33,504 bases of DNA from Clostridiales bacterium. GTDB taxonomy: Bacteria > Bacillota > Clostridia > Christensenellales > CAG-138. The translations under genes and the position numbers were made by a program. Where the stretch lies: assembly GCA_009779405.1 (NCBI GenBank), contig WREI01000022.1, positions 1 through 33,504 on the forward strand. Direction: 5' to 3'. This document shows positions 1-8,620 of this stretch, piece by piece. The stretch's first letter is position 1; every line of letters begins with the position of its first letter. Below the pieces are notes generated by a model, which searched no databases, was not told where the DNA came from, and saw nothing but the letters and a program-made list of their open reading frames with translations.

Positions 1-139
1 CGCGCGGCCGTGGCAAGATAGACGCCGCCGCTATGTTGAAAAAGGCATTCGGCTCGCTCCAAAACACCCTCGCCGCCTCTTGATCCAAACCAATCGTTTT
101 CCCCAGAACATCTTGACGCGGTCTAGATAAATCCCCCAT
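1..139 (-). CDS. 5' end of an unidentified gene, cut by the left window edge
   Basis: A minus-strand frame opens with ATG at 139 (MGDLSRPRQDVLGKTIGLDQ...) and stays open to the window edge, giving 46 residues. A GAGAGGG-type ribosome site lies about ten bases upstream. The N-terminus resembles in style the start of Rpn/PD-(D/E)XK-type transposase-nuclease proteins, but this is only an impression from a short stretch. It is divergent from the glycosyltransferase operon. A plus-strand frame ending at 83 is an alternative reading, so the call is tentative. Confidence 0.4.
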   Translation of the reverse strand, partial: MGDLSRPRQDVLGKTIGLDQEAARVFWSEPNAFFNIAAASILPRPR

Positions 140-168
140 TTGACAGCCCGCCCTCTCTGCGTTAGAAT
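140..168 (+). promoter_or_regulatory. Sigma-A promoter of the polysaccharide operon
   Basis: TTGACA at 140-145 and TAGAAT at 163-168 are separated by exactly 17 bases. Transcription would start near 175. That leaves only a few bases before the ATG at 183 but a normal leader before the ATG at 201, which favours the latter as the start of the first gene. Confidence 0.75.
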
Positions 169-200
169 ATAGATGTAGAAATATGAGCAGAGGCGGCGCA

Positions 201-1196
201 ATGGGCGAGGGCATCAAATTCAGCATCAATATCCCCATTTACAACGCGGAGAAATACCTCGCGCGCTGTTTGGATTCCGTGCTGGCGCAGACCTATCAGA
301 ACTTCGAAGTCATTATGGTGAACGACGGGTCGACGGATGGGTCGGCCGCCATTTGTGAGGAATACTGCACACGGGATGCAAGGTTTCGGGTGGTGCATCA
401 GGAGAATCAGGGGGTTTTTCGGGCACGCACCAATGCGGTGCGACACGCGCTGGGTGATTATCTGCTGTTTTTTGATGCGGATGACTATGTATCCCCCGAT
501 TGTTTGCACGTATTGGCGGATACAATCACAAAACATGGCTGCGATTTGGTGCTCTACAATCACAGCTTGGCAACGGATACAAAAAGCACCGCGGCGGCGT
601 CTCCGTTTCCGCATGAAAGTATATTTGAAGAGGGTGCGGAGAGTAAAAAGGAATTGTATCGTGCATTGTTCACCGGCAAATTAAACCCCATGTGGGGAAA
701 ATGCGCAGCGGGCCACCTGACGGATCCCGATTATTTCGCCGGGATGATGGATATACGAGTCGGCGAAGACCTCCTGCAAAGCACGGAGGTCTGCGAAAAA
801 GCGCGCAAGGCCATCTTCATAGATAATCCGCTCTATTTTTATTATCAGGCGCAGGACAGCATTATGCGCAAACCGCGTATCGATCAGTATAAGGACGTCA
901 TCCGTGTCAGAGAGTACATCCATGATTTTGCTTGCAGGCATGATATGTTGGACGTCGAAACCCTCCGCGCCTATGCCGCCCTTTTTTTCGGCGTGCTATT
1001 GCGAACCTTGTTTATCATACGCAACAGCGATTTGACGCGTCGGGAGAAACGCGCGCATTTCATTACAGCGATCAATAACAACCGCTTGTTGCGCACCCTG
1101 TTTCCGCAGTTGTGGAAATGTGATATGTCGCGAAAAGAGAAACTGGCTGTGTTGTATTTTTGTTTGCTCTATAGAAGGAGAAAAAATGAGCGATAA
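201..1196 (+). CDS. Family 2 glycosyltransferase (tandem copy 1)
   Basis: A GT-A fold glycosyltransferase of family GT2 that should transfer a nucleotide-activated sugar to a growing cytoplasmic glycan. The N-terminus shows the hallmark SINIPIYNAEKYLARCLDS, then VNDGSTD (nucleotide binding) and DADD at residues 92-95 (metal and sugar-nucleotide binding). The C-terminal 200 residues are variable and probably contact the acceptor. The start at 201 is preferred over 183: a GAGGCGG ribosome site precedes it and the two paralogues downstream begin only a few residues before the FSI motif. It is first in an operon with two further copies and an ABC exporter, and its end overlaps the next start by 11 bases. 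Acceptor and sugar cannot be deduced. Confidence 0.88.
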   Translation: MGEGIKFSINIPIYNAEKYLARCLDSVLAQTYQNFEVIMVNDGSTDGSAAICEEYCTRDARFRVVHQENQGVFRARTNAVRHALGDYLLFFDADDYVSPDCLHVLADTITKHGCDLVLYNHSLATDTKSTAAASPFPHESIFEEGAESKKELYRALFTGKLNPMWGKCAAGHLTDPDYFAGMMDIRVGEDLLQSTEVCEKARKAIFIDNPLYFYYQAQDSIMRKPRIDQYKDVIRVREYIHDFACRHDMLDVETLRAYAALFFGVLLRTLFIIRNSDLTRREKRAHFITAINNNRLLRTLFPQLWKCDMSRKEKLAVLYFCLLYRRRKNER

Positions 1197-2175
1197 CATT
1201 CTGTTCAGCATTAATATCCCTATATACAATGCGGAGAAATACCTTGTGCGCTGTCTGGATTCCGTGCTGGCGCAGACTTATACGAACTTTGAAGTCATTA
1301 TGGTGAATGACGGCTCTACGGACAGTTCGCCGCAGATTTGCGAGGAGTACTGTAGAAAGGATGCTAGGTTTCGCGTGGTGCATCAGGAGAATCAGGGGGC
1401 TTTTCGCGCCCAACTCAATGCACTGCGCCACGCACAAGGCGAATACCTGCTCATTTTTGGTGCAGATGACTATGTAGAAGCAAATCTGCTGCAAGTGATG
1501 GCGGAGACCATTGAAAAACATGGCTGCGATTTGGTTCTGTATAACTTTTACTTGAAATGGGAGACCGAAACCAAGGTAAACACGCCCCCCTTTGCGCATG
1601 AAAGCATATTCAAAGAGGGCGAGAAGAGCAAGATGGAGTTATATAGTGCTTTGCTCGGCCCACGAATCAATCACGCGGTGATCAAGTGTGCCGCAAAGCG
1701 CTTGGTGAACCCCGATTGTTTCCCCGATTCGCTGTTAGATATACGCAGCGGCGAAGATGCGCTGATCGCGATGGATATCTGCGAGAAGTCGCATCTGGCC
1801 GTTTATGTGGATTACCCCCTTTATTATTATTGCCGCAATCCCGAGAGCATCGTCCACACGCCATGCATCGACCTGTACAGGGATACCATACGCGTAGGGC
1901 AGATGAAATACGCGTTCGGGGATAGGCATTCCGCCTGGACTTTGCAAAATTCCATAGTCTTTGCAAGCGATTTTTTTATTTCGCTTTTGAGAACCCTGAT
2001 GCGAATGCGCAGAAGCGATATGCCGGAGATAGAAAAACGAGCGCATTATAAAGCGGCAACGGATTATGGGCAGCTGCGCGTTTTTCACAAGTATCTTTGG
2101 AGAACGACGCTGCAACCGAAAGAGAAGTTTGCAATGTTATACTTTATTTTGCTTTACTATCGGAGAAGAAGATGA
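1186..2175 (+). CDS. Family 2 glycosyltransferase (tandem copy 2, altered DXD)
   Basis: A paralogue of the genes on either side, 329 residues, starting at the ATG at 1186 that follows AGAAGGAGAAAAA. The nucleotide-binding motif VNDGSTD is intact, but the metal-binding motif reads GADD at residues 92-95 where both neighbours have DADD; the glycine codon GGT is at 1459-1461. The last two acidic residues remain, so activity may persist with altered metal or donor use. It overlaps copy 1 by 11 bases and copy 3 by an ATGA, so all three are translationally coupled. It likely contributes a step to the same surface polysaccharide. Confidence 0.88.
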   Translation: MSDNILFSINIPIYNAEKYLVRCLDSVLAQTYTNFEVIMVNDGSTDSSPQICEEYCRKDARFRVVHQENQGAFRAQLNALRHAQGEYLLIFGADDYVEANLLQVMAETIEKHGCDLVLYNFYLKWETETKVNTPPFAHESIFKEGEKSKMELYSALLGPRINHAVIKCAAKRLVNPDCFPDSLLDIRSGEDALIAMDICEKSHLAVYVDYPLYYYCRNPESIVHTPCIDLYRDTIRVGQMKYAFGDRHSAWTLQNSIVFASDFFISLLRTLMRMRRSDMPEIEKRAHYKAATDYGQLRVFHKYLWRTTLQPKEKFAMLYFILLYYRRRR

Positions 2176-3179
2176 GCAGAGAGATTTTATTCAGCATCCA
2201 TATCCCTGTATACAACGCGGAGAAATACCTTGCGCGTTGTCTGGATTCCTTATTGGTTCAGACGTATTCAAACTTTGAAGTCATTATGCTGAATGACGGT
2301 TCCACCGACGCTTCGCCGCAGATTTGCGAGGATTATTGCGCGAAAGATACGCGCTTTCACGTGATTCATCAGGAAAACCAAGGGGTTTTTCGCGCGCGCA
2401 CCAATGCACTGCGTCACACAAAGGGTGACTATCTGCTCTTTGTCGACGCGGATGATTATGTGGAAGCAAATCTTTTGCAGGTGATGGCGGAGACGATAGC
2501 GGAACACGCCTGTGATTTGGTGCTCTTCGGTTACGCCATGCATAACGAAAATGGAGTTACATCGCGCGCCGATTTATTCCCCCACGGCAGCGTTTTTGCT
2601 GAAGGGACAGCGGAAAAAGCGGTTATGCTGCACGCACTGGTTATGCTGAAAATGAATTCCGTCTATACGAAATGCGCGGCCAGGCATTTGATAGATCCCG
2701 ATTGCTTTGATGAATCTTATATGGATATAAGATTCGGTGAAGATTTGTTGATGAGCATCGCCATTTGCGAGACATCCCGGAAGGCTGTATATTTGGCGCT
2801 TCCTCTGTATCATTATTGCACGCACCCGGATGGCATCTGCAACACGCCGCGCTTGGATATTTACCGAGACCATAACCGCATGCTGACCTGCGCGTACCGT
2901 TTTGCGCAGAAACACAATCTTTTGGATGAAGCATCGCTCCGGCTTTTCGCGTGGCGATACTATCGATTGATTTTGCAACAACTCATGATCATTAGGCGCA
3001 GCAGCTTGACACCGCGTGAAAAACGGGGACATTACCGGGCGACTCTGCAAGCAGAGCTTTTTTACGAACTCTGGCATTTGCGCAGAGCGCCGGATTTTCT
3101 CAGGACAGACAAGCTTGCATTGCTGTATTTTCGTATGTTCTTTGGAAGCAAAAAGAGGGGAGCACACTGCGATGCATGA
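2172..3179 (+). CDS. Family 2 glycosyltransferase (tandem copy 3)
   Basis: Third tandem GT2 enzyme, 335 residues, starting at ATG 2172 after GGAGAAGAAG and overlapping the previous stop as ATGA. It has SIHIPVYNAEKYLARCLDS, LNDGSTD and DADD at residues 92-95. The N-terminal 120 residues are very close to the other two copies, while the C-terminal part diverges, apart from a shared ending of the KLAxLYF type. This pattern fits duplication followed by change of acceptor specificity. The exporter permease follows with an 8-base overlap. Confidence 0.88.
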   Translation: MSREILFSIHIPVYNAEKYLARCLDSLLVQTYSNFEVIMLNDGSTDASPQICEDYCAKDTRFHVIHQENQGVFRARTNALRHTKGDYLLFVDADDYVEANLLQVMAETIAEHACDLVLFGYAMHNENGVTSRADLFPHGSVFAEGTAEKAVMLHALVMLKMNSVYTKCAARHLIDPDCFDESYMDIRFGEDLLMSIAICETSRKAVYLALPLYHYCTHPDGICNTPRLDIYRDHNRMLTCAYRFAQKHNLLDEASLRLFAWRYYRLILQQLMIIRRSSLTPREKRGHYRATLQAELFYELWHLRRAPDFLRTDKLALLYFRMFFGSKKRGAHCDA

Positions 3180-4011
3180 ATCGGAAACCATCATCAAACC
3201 CAAAAGCCCCTGGTTCTCCCTGAACCTGCGGGAATTGTTGCAGTATTGGGATTTAATAATCCTCTTTGTGAAGCGCAATTTCACCTCCCTGTATAAGCAA
3301 ACCATACTGGGACCCGCTTGGGCGATTATCCAGCCCCTGTTGACCACGATGGTGTTTACGCTGATCTTCGGCAATATTGCGAATTTGGGTGCGGCGGGTG
3401 TGCCGAACTTCGTTTTCTTCCTCTGCGCCAATGTGGCATGGCACTATTTTGCCACTTGCCTAACCGAAACGGCGAATACATTCACTGCCAACGCCGCCAT
3501 ACTTGGAAAAGTGTATTTCCCGCGCCTTGTAATGCCCATCTCCACGGTGCTGACCAACCTGATCTCCTTTGCAATTCAATTTGCTATGTTCGCTATTGCA
3601 CTGGTCATATATGTCGTGCTGGGCGAGAATGTGCACCCGAATCTTTTTATGCTGCTGCTGCCCGCCCTCGTTCTGCAAATGGCGCTGCTGGCCTTGGGAT
3701 GCGGGATTATTATCTCCGCCTGCACGACCAAGTATCGCGATCTGCGCTTCGTGGTGGGCTTTGGGGTGCAGCTTTGGATGTACGGCACGCCCGTGGCATA
3801 TGACATCGGCATCATCCCCGAACGCTTTATGGGCGCGTATATGCTCAACCCCATGACGCCCATTATCAACGCCTTCCGCTATGCGTTTTTGGGTACGGGA
3901 CGCATTGATTGGGGATTCTATGCCATTGGTTGGGGCGTAACGCTGGCGCTGTTATTTCTCGGTATCGTCCTGTTCAGCCGCGTGGAAAAGACCTTTATGG
4001 ATACGATTTAG
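3172..4011 (+). CDS. Polysaccharide ABC exporter, permease subunit (TagG/Wzm/RfbD type)
   Basis: An ABC-2 type membrane protein of 279 residues that forms the channel for export of an undecaprenyl-linked glycan. The amphipathic N-terminus (LRELLQYWDLIILFVKRNFTS) and the following KQTILGPAWAIIQPLLTT are typical of TagG/Wzm. About six hydrophobic segments follow, with the short cytoplasmic TTKYRDLRF element and the GTPVAYDIGIIPERF region. The start at 3172 is set by AGAGGGGAG nine bases upstream. It overlaps the last glycosyltransferase and is 10 bases from its ATPase, so substrate synthesis and export are one operon. Whether the substrate is teichoic acid or another glycan is not visible. Confidence 0.9.
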   Translation: MHESETIIKPKSPWFSLNLRELLQYWDLIILFVKRNFTSLYKQTILGPAWAIIQPLLTTMVFTLIFGNIANLGAAGVPNFVFFLCANVAWHYFATCLTETANTFTANAAILGKVYFPRLVMPISTVLTNLISFAIQFAMFAIALVIYVVLGENVHPNLFMLLLPALVLQMALLALGCGIIISACTTKYRDLRFVVGFGVQLWMYGTPVAYDIGIIPERFMGAYMLNPMTPIINAFRYAFLGTGRIDWGFYAIGWGVTLALLFLGIVLFSRVEKTFMDTI

Positions 4012-4021
4012 AGGGCAATAT

Positions 4022-5269
4022 ATGAGTGATACAGTTATCAAAATTGACCATGTATATAAAGAATATCGGCTCGGCGCGATCGGCGGCACCACGCTCCGCG
4101 AAGACTTGTTGCGTTTTGGCGCGAAACTACGCGGCAAGGAAGACCCCACATTGCGCATCGGGCAGAAGGGGTATACCGGCGAACGCTTTCTTGCGCTGGA
4201 TGACCTCAGCTTTGAGGTGCCACGGGGCGAGGCCCTTGGCATCATAGGGCGCAACGGCGCGGGAAAGTCCACGCTCCTGAAACTGCTTTCGCGCGTGACC
4301 GCGCCGACGGCGGGAACGATTATGTATAAGGGCCGCGTGGCGGCCATGCTGGAAGTGGGCACGGGGTTCCACCCCGAACTGACGGGTCGCGAGAATGTGT
4401 ATATGAACGGTGCGATACTCGGCATGCGCAAGGCGGAGATTGCGCAGAAATTCGATCAGATCGTCGAGTTCGCGGAGCTGGAACGCTTTATCGATACGCC
4501 TGTCAAGCGCTATTCCAGCGGCATGTATGTCAAACTCGCCTTCGCCGTCGCCGCGCACTTGGACGCGGAGATTATGGTGATGGACGAAGTGCTGGCCGTG
4601 GGGGATATGAAGTTCCAGCAAAAGTGTCTCGGGCGCATGGGCGACGCTGCGAATACCGAGGGGCGAACCGTGCTCTATGTCAGCCATAATATGAATACGA
4701 TACGCCAGCTTTGTTCACGCTGTATTGTGTTGGATCATGGAAAGGTGATTTTTGATGGTGATACAGAGCGGGCGATATCTATGTATATGGAGCAGCGCGA
4801 TGCGGTGGAGCTTGCGAATGCATCGCGCCGCTTTGTCTATCCCTCCCACATGGAGCATTTGGAGATTGATAACGGCATGACGGACAGCGAGGGACTCCTG
4901 CGTCTTTCGTTGCGCTGGACGACCAAAGAGCGTGTAGAGGGCGCATATTTATGCATGATCCTCACCGACAGCAACGGCGTCAAACTGGGTGTGACGCACG
5001 GTTCATTGCCAAGCGTAGCGGCGGGAGAAACGCGTACAGATCGCTTTATCTTTGACGCAAGCAGCCTTGCACAGGGACGCTATTATTTCAGCTTGGAAAT
5101 TCAACGCCCCGATGCGTCTGGTAATTTTAGGGATTTTGACTGCGTGTTGGAGGCAGGTAGTTTTCTGGTGGTGGATATGCCAAAGGGCTGGCCACTGAAC
5201 CGCTGGCAACGCCAGTTTGCCGGTTCCATCTTCCTCCCCCCCATGCAGCAAATCGAACGAGATTCATAA
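4022..5269 (+). CDS. Polysaccharide ABC exporter, ATPase subunit (TagH/Wzt type)
   Basis: The cytoplasmic ATPase that drives export of the polysaccharide through the preceding permease. The nucleotide-binding domain has Walker A GRNGAGKST at residues 76-84, the Wzt-type signature YSSGMYVKLAF near 165, Walker B IMVMDE near 187 and the switch histidine in YVSHN. After about residue 250 comes an extra domain of some 165 residues, as in Wzt proteins whose C-terminal beta-sandwich recognises the finished glycan end. This favours an O-antigen-like, chain-end-recognising exporter over a minimal TagH. It is the last exporter gene; glnS follows after 12 bases. Confidence 0.9.
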   Translation: MSDTVIKIDHVYKEYRLGAIGGTTLREDLLRFGAKLRGKEDPTLRIGQKGYTGERFLALDDLSFEVPRGEALGIIGRNGAGKSTLLKLLSRVTAPTAGTIMYKGRVAAMLEVGTGFHPELTGRENVYMNGAILGMRKAEIAQKFDQIVEFAELERFIDTPVKRYSSGMYVKLAFAVAAHLDAEIMVMDEVLAVGDMKFQQKCLGRMGDAANTEGRTVLYVSHNMNTIRQLCSRCIVLDHGKVIFDGDTERAISMYMEQRDAVELANASRRFVYPSHMEHLEIDNGMTDSEGLLRLSLRWTTKERVEGAYLCMILTDSNGVKLGVTHGSLPSVAAGETRTDRFIFDASSLAQGRYYFSLEIQRPDASGNFRDFDCVLEAGSFLVVDMPKGWPLNRWQRQFAGSIFLPPMQQIERDS

Positions 5270-5281
5270 AAAGGAGCACCC

Positions 5282-6961
5282 ATGGAAGAATCTAAAAGAG
5301 CAACCAACTTCATAGAAGAATTCGTAGAGGAATACCTCTCATTCGGCAACACCACGATAAAAACCCGCTTTCCGCCCGAGCCGAACGGGTATTTGCACAT
5401 CGGCCATGCCAAGGCGCTGGCCATCGATTTCGGCGTTGCGGAAAAGTATGGCGGCGTTTGCAATTTGCGCTTTGACGATACGAATCCGGCTAAGGAGGAC
5501 GTCGAATATGTCGACGCCATTTTGGAGGACATACGCTGGCTGGGCTTTGCCTGGGACAAGCTGCTCTTTGGCTCGTCCTATTTTGAGGCTTGCTATGAGC
5601 TGGCGGTTAAGCTGATAAAAAAAGGCGTTGCCTATGTGGACGATTTGACACGCGAGGAGCTGCGCGCTTATCGCGGGACGCTGACCGAGCCGGGCCGGAA
5701 CAGCCCTTATCGCAATCGCAGTGTGGAAGAGAATTTGGATTTGTTTGCGCGTATGCGCGCCGGGGAGTTCCCGAACGGCAGCCGCACCCTGCGCGCCAAG
5801 ATCGATATGGCCTCGCCCAACATCAATATGCGCGACCCGGCCATGTACCGCATTTTGCACCTGCCCCACCACCAGACGGGTGACGCCTGGTGCATCTATC
5901 CCATGTATGACTTCGCCCATCCCATCCAGGACGCGCTGGAGGGCATCACGCACTCGCTCTGCTCATTAGAGTACGAGGCCCACCGCCCGCTCTATGACTG
6001 GGTGACCGAGCAGTGCGAGTTCCACCCCCGCCCGCGCCAGATCGAGTTCGCGCGGCTGAATATCACCGATACGGTGATGAGCAAGCGCTATCTGCGCCGC
6101 CTCGTGGAGGAGGGTCACGTGCAGGGTTGGGACGATCCGCGCATGCCCACGCTCTGCGCGATGCGCCGCCGGGGCTATCCCGCCGCCGCCGTCCGCGATT
6201 TTCTTGCGCGCATCGGCGTCGCCAAGGCCGATTCCATCGTCGACGCGGGTGTTTTGGAGCACTGCGTCCGCGAAAACCTGAACGAAAACGCTGCGCGCGC
6301 GGTGATCGTCACCGAACCGCTGAAACTCGTCCTTACCAATTGGGGGGAGGGTTCGGAAAATATCGAAATGGAAAACCACCCCTTCCGCCCCGAGTTGGGC
6401 AGCCGCACACTGCGCTTCGGGCGGGAACTGTGGATAGAAAAGAGCGATTTCGCGGCCATCCCACCGCCCAAGTATTTCCGCCTGAAGCCCGAGGGCGAGG
6501 TGCGCCTGAAGAATGCCTATATTATCAAATATCAAGGGCATGAAGTGGACGAAAACGGCGAGGTGACCTGCGTTTATGCGACCGTGGATATGGCCAGCAA
6601 AAGCGGCGGCGAGGGCGCGAACCGCAAGGTGAAGGGAACGATACACTGGCTATCCGCCGCGGACGCCGCCCCCTGCGAACTGCGCCATTTTGAACCGCTG
6701 ATGCGGCGGGTGAATGCCGATATGGCGGAAGATGACGCAACTGATGAAACAGTCGCCCCGGATTTCACCGACTCTCTGAACCCCGCTTCCCTGCGCGTGC
6801 TTTCCGCGCTCTGCGAACCCGCCCTCCTCGCCGCCGCCCCCGGTTCCGTGGTGCAGGGTATGCGTATGGCCTATTATTGCAAGGACAGGGACAGCCGGGC
6901 GGATTTGCCCGTGCTGAACCGGACTGTGGGGTTGAAGGATTCGTTTAGGGTTGCGTTGTAA
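5282..6961 (+). CDS. glnS: Glutaminyl-tRNA synthetase
   Basis: Class Ic aminoacyl-tRNA synthetase that charges tRNA-Gln with glutamine in the cytoplasm. The HIGH motif is at residues 39-42 within PPEPNGYLHIGHAKA, followed by RFDDTNP, and the KMSKS-equivalent is VMSKR near residue 266. The C-terminal half carries the beta-barrel anticodon-binding domain. The length of 559 residues is normal for the family. The ATG at 5282 follows AAGGAGCACCC. It lies 12 bases after the exporter ATPase, which leaves no room for a T-box leader, so it is probably read through from upstream or has a promoter inside that gene. A small unrelated gene follows directly. Confidence 0.96.
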   Translation: MEESKRATNFIEEFVEEYLSFGNTTIKTRFPPEPNGYLHIGHAKALAIDFGVAEKYGGVCNLRFDDTNPAKEDVEYVDAILEDIRWLGFAWDKLLFGSSYFEACYELAVKLIKKGVAYVDDLTREELRAYRGTLTEPGRNSPYRNRSVEENLDLFARMRAGEFPNGSRTLRAKIDMASPNINMRDPAMYRILHLPHHQTGDAWCIYPMYDFAHPIQDALEGITHSLCSLEYEAHRPLYDWVTEQCEFHPRPRQIEFARLNITDTVMSKRYLRRLVEEGHVQGWDDPRMPTLCAMRRRGYPAAAVRDFLARIGVAKADSIVDAGVLEHCVRENLNENAARAVIVTEPLKLVLTNWGEGSENIEMENHPFRPELGSRTLRFGRELWIEKSDFAAIPPPKYFRLKPEGEVRLKNAYIIKYQGHEVDENGEVTCVYATVDMASKSGGEGANRKVKGTIHWLSAADAAPCELRHFEPLMRRVNADMAEDDATDETVAPDFTDSLNPASLRVLSALCEPALLAAAPGSVVQGMRMAYYCKDRDSRADLPVLNRTVGLKDSFRVAL

Positions 6962-6964
6962 CCG

Positions 6965-7531
6965 ATGAACCTTAACAACTATCAAACGCATACAGGGCGC
7001 GTTGTCAAAAAACGCAGGGATTTTTTCGGTCGTTGTTGCCTGATCCTCGATACCGGAACGGAAAAAGTCACGGTGATAGTCGGCAAGGGTTTCTTTGACG
7101 CAACCGAAACGGGGAGCGTCCTTATGGTTGGCCACATTGGGAAACAGCTGATCAATATCCGCAAAACCGCGTTGTCAGCCGAAGCAAAAATTTGGAACCG
7201 CTTTATTGATGAATTCTGTGACCGTCCCATAGAGGAACTGACGCCGTTGCAGAGGAACGCCGTGCTGCCGTATTGGTATGATTGCGAAATAAACAGCGAT
7301 GGGCACGCGGATTATGTTCCTTTATGCAATGCCGATAGCCGCGACGCGCTTGCACGCTGCCTGAAAGAGATTGGCGCGGAAGATTTTGCGGCCAACTTTC
7401 TCAGCGCATGCGCATCCGGCGCCCAAGACGATTATAGCCGGGCGGATCATTGGTTCGGCAATCGCAAACCGACCTTGACAAGTATCATGATGGCGTATGT
7501 GTTGGAGCATGCCGGAGGGATTTTTGATTGA
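6965..7531 (+). CDS. DMP19-like (DUF4375-type) protein with extra N-terminal domain
   Basis: A 188-residue soluble protein of unknown function, three bases after glnS and possibly co-translated, since no good ribosome site is visible. The C-terminal half (about residues 85-188) has the LTPLQRNAVLPYWYDCEINS pattern of DMP19/DUF4375 proteins, small helical proteins of unclear role often found as isolated or immunity-like genes. The first 65 residues (GRVVKKRRDFFGRCCLILDT) form a separate beta-rich part that looks like the short domain found on some DUF-type proteins. The family assignment is from pattern memory and moderate; the fusion itself is directly visible as one frame. Confidence 0.65.
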   Translation: MNLNNYQTHTGRVVKKRRDFFGRCCLILDTGTEKVTVIVGKGFFDATETGSVLMVGHIGKQLINIRKTALSAEAKIWNRFIDEFCDRPIEELTPLQRNAVLPYWYDCEINSDGHADYVPLCNADSRDALARCLKEIGAEDFAANFLSACASGAQDDYSRADHWFGNRKPTLTSIMMAYVLEHAGGIFD

Positions 7532-7546
7532 GCCGTGACGTTACCC

Positions 7547-8482
7547 CTATCTCCACCCCCTGAAAAACGAATACCATTGGTATTCAAATTCGTAATAAAA
7601 GTCCCTCTTGTAAATTGCGCTTTCCGTAACCCTGTTTGTCTCCCAATCGTAGGTATATTGCAGCTGATACACGACCCCGTCGTCTTGGTTAAAGGCGAGG
7701 AAGCGCGTGCGATTGTGATTCTCATCGTATGCGCAAAACCAGCCATGCGTATAAGACGCAGGCTCGCGCTCATCCGTATAATACTGCGTCCTTTTGCAGC
7801 TGATCGCGTTGCCGAAGGCATCGTATGCGTATTCTATCGTTGTGTCGGCGCTCGTTTCGCGGATAAGGCGCCCGTGCTCATCATACTCCCACTCTTTTTT
7901 ATTTTCCCGGTATCCCATTGTTTCGCATAGCGGCAGCCCGCTGACGGCATCGTATTCGCGCGTGTAATCCAATCCGTATTCCCAATACACGCTTTCAAGC
8001 ACCAGGATGCCGTTTTCGTTATACAGTTTCTCAAAGCGCAGGCTTCCGTCTTCCGCGTATCCCGCTGCTTTTGCTTTTTGATTGTCCGTGTATTCGTAAT
8101 CTATATAATAAACCGTTTCGTCTTGCGGATAGATGCGCGCAATATTGCCGTTATTGTCGTATTCGATCGCCTGCGCCTCGGTGAGGTAATCCGCATCCGA
8201 ATATTTCGCGAGGATGGCCGCTTCTTTTTCTGCATTGAGACTTTCGGAACCGAATCCGGTGAACATGCCGAGACCGACATCCCAAAGCACCCGGCTGTTG
8301 CTGTGGCGGTAATAATCATAGTCGGTCTCCTTCTCGGAGCTGCCGATAACGTTAAACGGGATATCATAGACGTGCCAAACTTCGTGGAACAATACCATGC
8401 AGGCAAGAAAAAGGGTCACAAGAATTCGTCCGAGGATCGCGGCGAAGATTGCGATGATAAAGCCAAAGCGTTGTTTGCGCAT
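7547..8482 (-). CDS. Membrane-anchored YD-repeat (RHS-like) protein
   Basis: A 311-residue protein with one N-terminal hydrophobic segment (about residues 8-32) and a short HEVWHVYDIP stretch, then a predicted extracellular region. The region from about residue 105 to 290 has RHS/YD-type repeats: IEYDNNGN, WEYDEHGR, IEYAYDAFGN and CAYDENHN, each followed by about 20 residues rich in Y, E and T. It is far too short to form the RHS cocoon and has no toxin tip, so it is better seen as a small surface YD-repeat protein. The ATG at 8482 has TAGGAGACAACCC in front. It ends 15 bases from the DMP19-like gene, convergently. Function unknown. Confidence 0.7.
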   Translation of the reverse strand: MRKQRFGFIIAIFAAILGRILVTLFLACMVLFHEVWHVYDIPFNVIGSSEKETDYDYYRHSNSRVLWDVGLGMFTGFGSESLNAEKEAAILAKYSDADYLTEAQAIEYDNNGNIARIYPQDETVYYIDYEYTDNQKAKAAGYAEDGSLRFEKLYNENGILVLESVYWEYGLDYTREYDAVSGLPLCETMGYRENKKEWEYDEHGRLIRETSADTTIEYAYDAFGNAISCKRTQYYTDEREPASYTHGWFCAYDENHNRTRFLAFNQDDGVVYQLQYTYDWETNRVTESAIYKRDFYYEFEYQWYSFFRGWR

Positions 8483-8620
8483 GGGTTGTCTCCTAAGCTT
8501 TTTATCTGATTATTTTACAGCGAAGTTGCGGATGCGCTGTGAATTGTGTGTGAATGTGGAGGGCAATTTATTCCACGATAAAATAGTATCACTTCCGGGT
8601 GGAGTATGCTTTTGATATAG

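Noticed and set aside
5270-5281. T-box leader for glnS
   Set aside because: Only 12 bases separate the exporter ATPase gene from glnS, and no specifier or antiterminator structure can fit.
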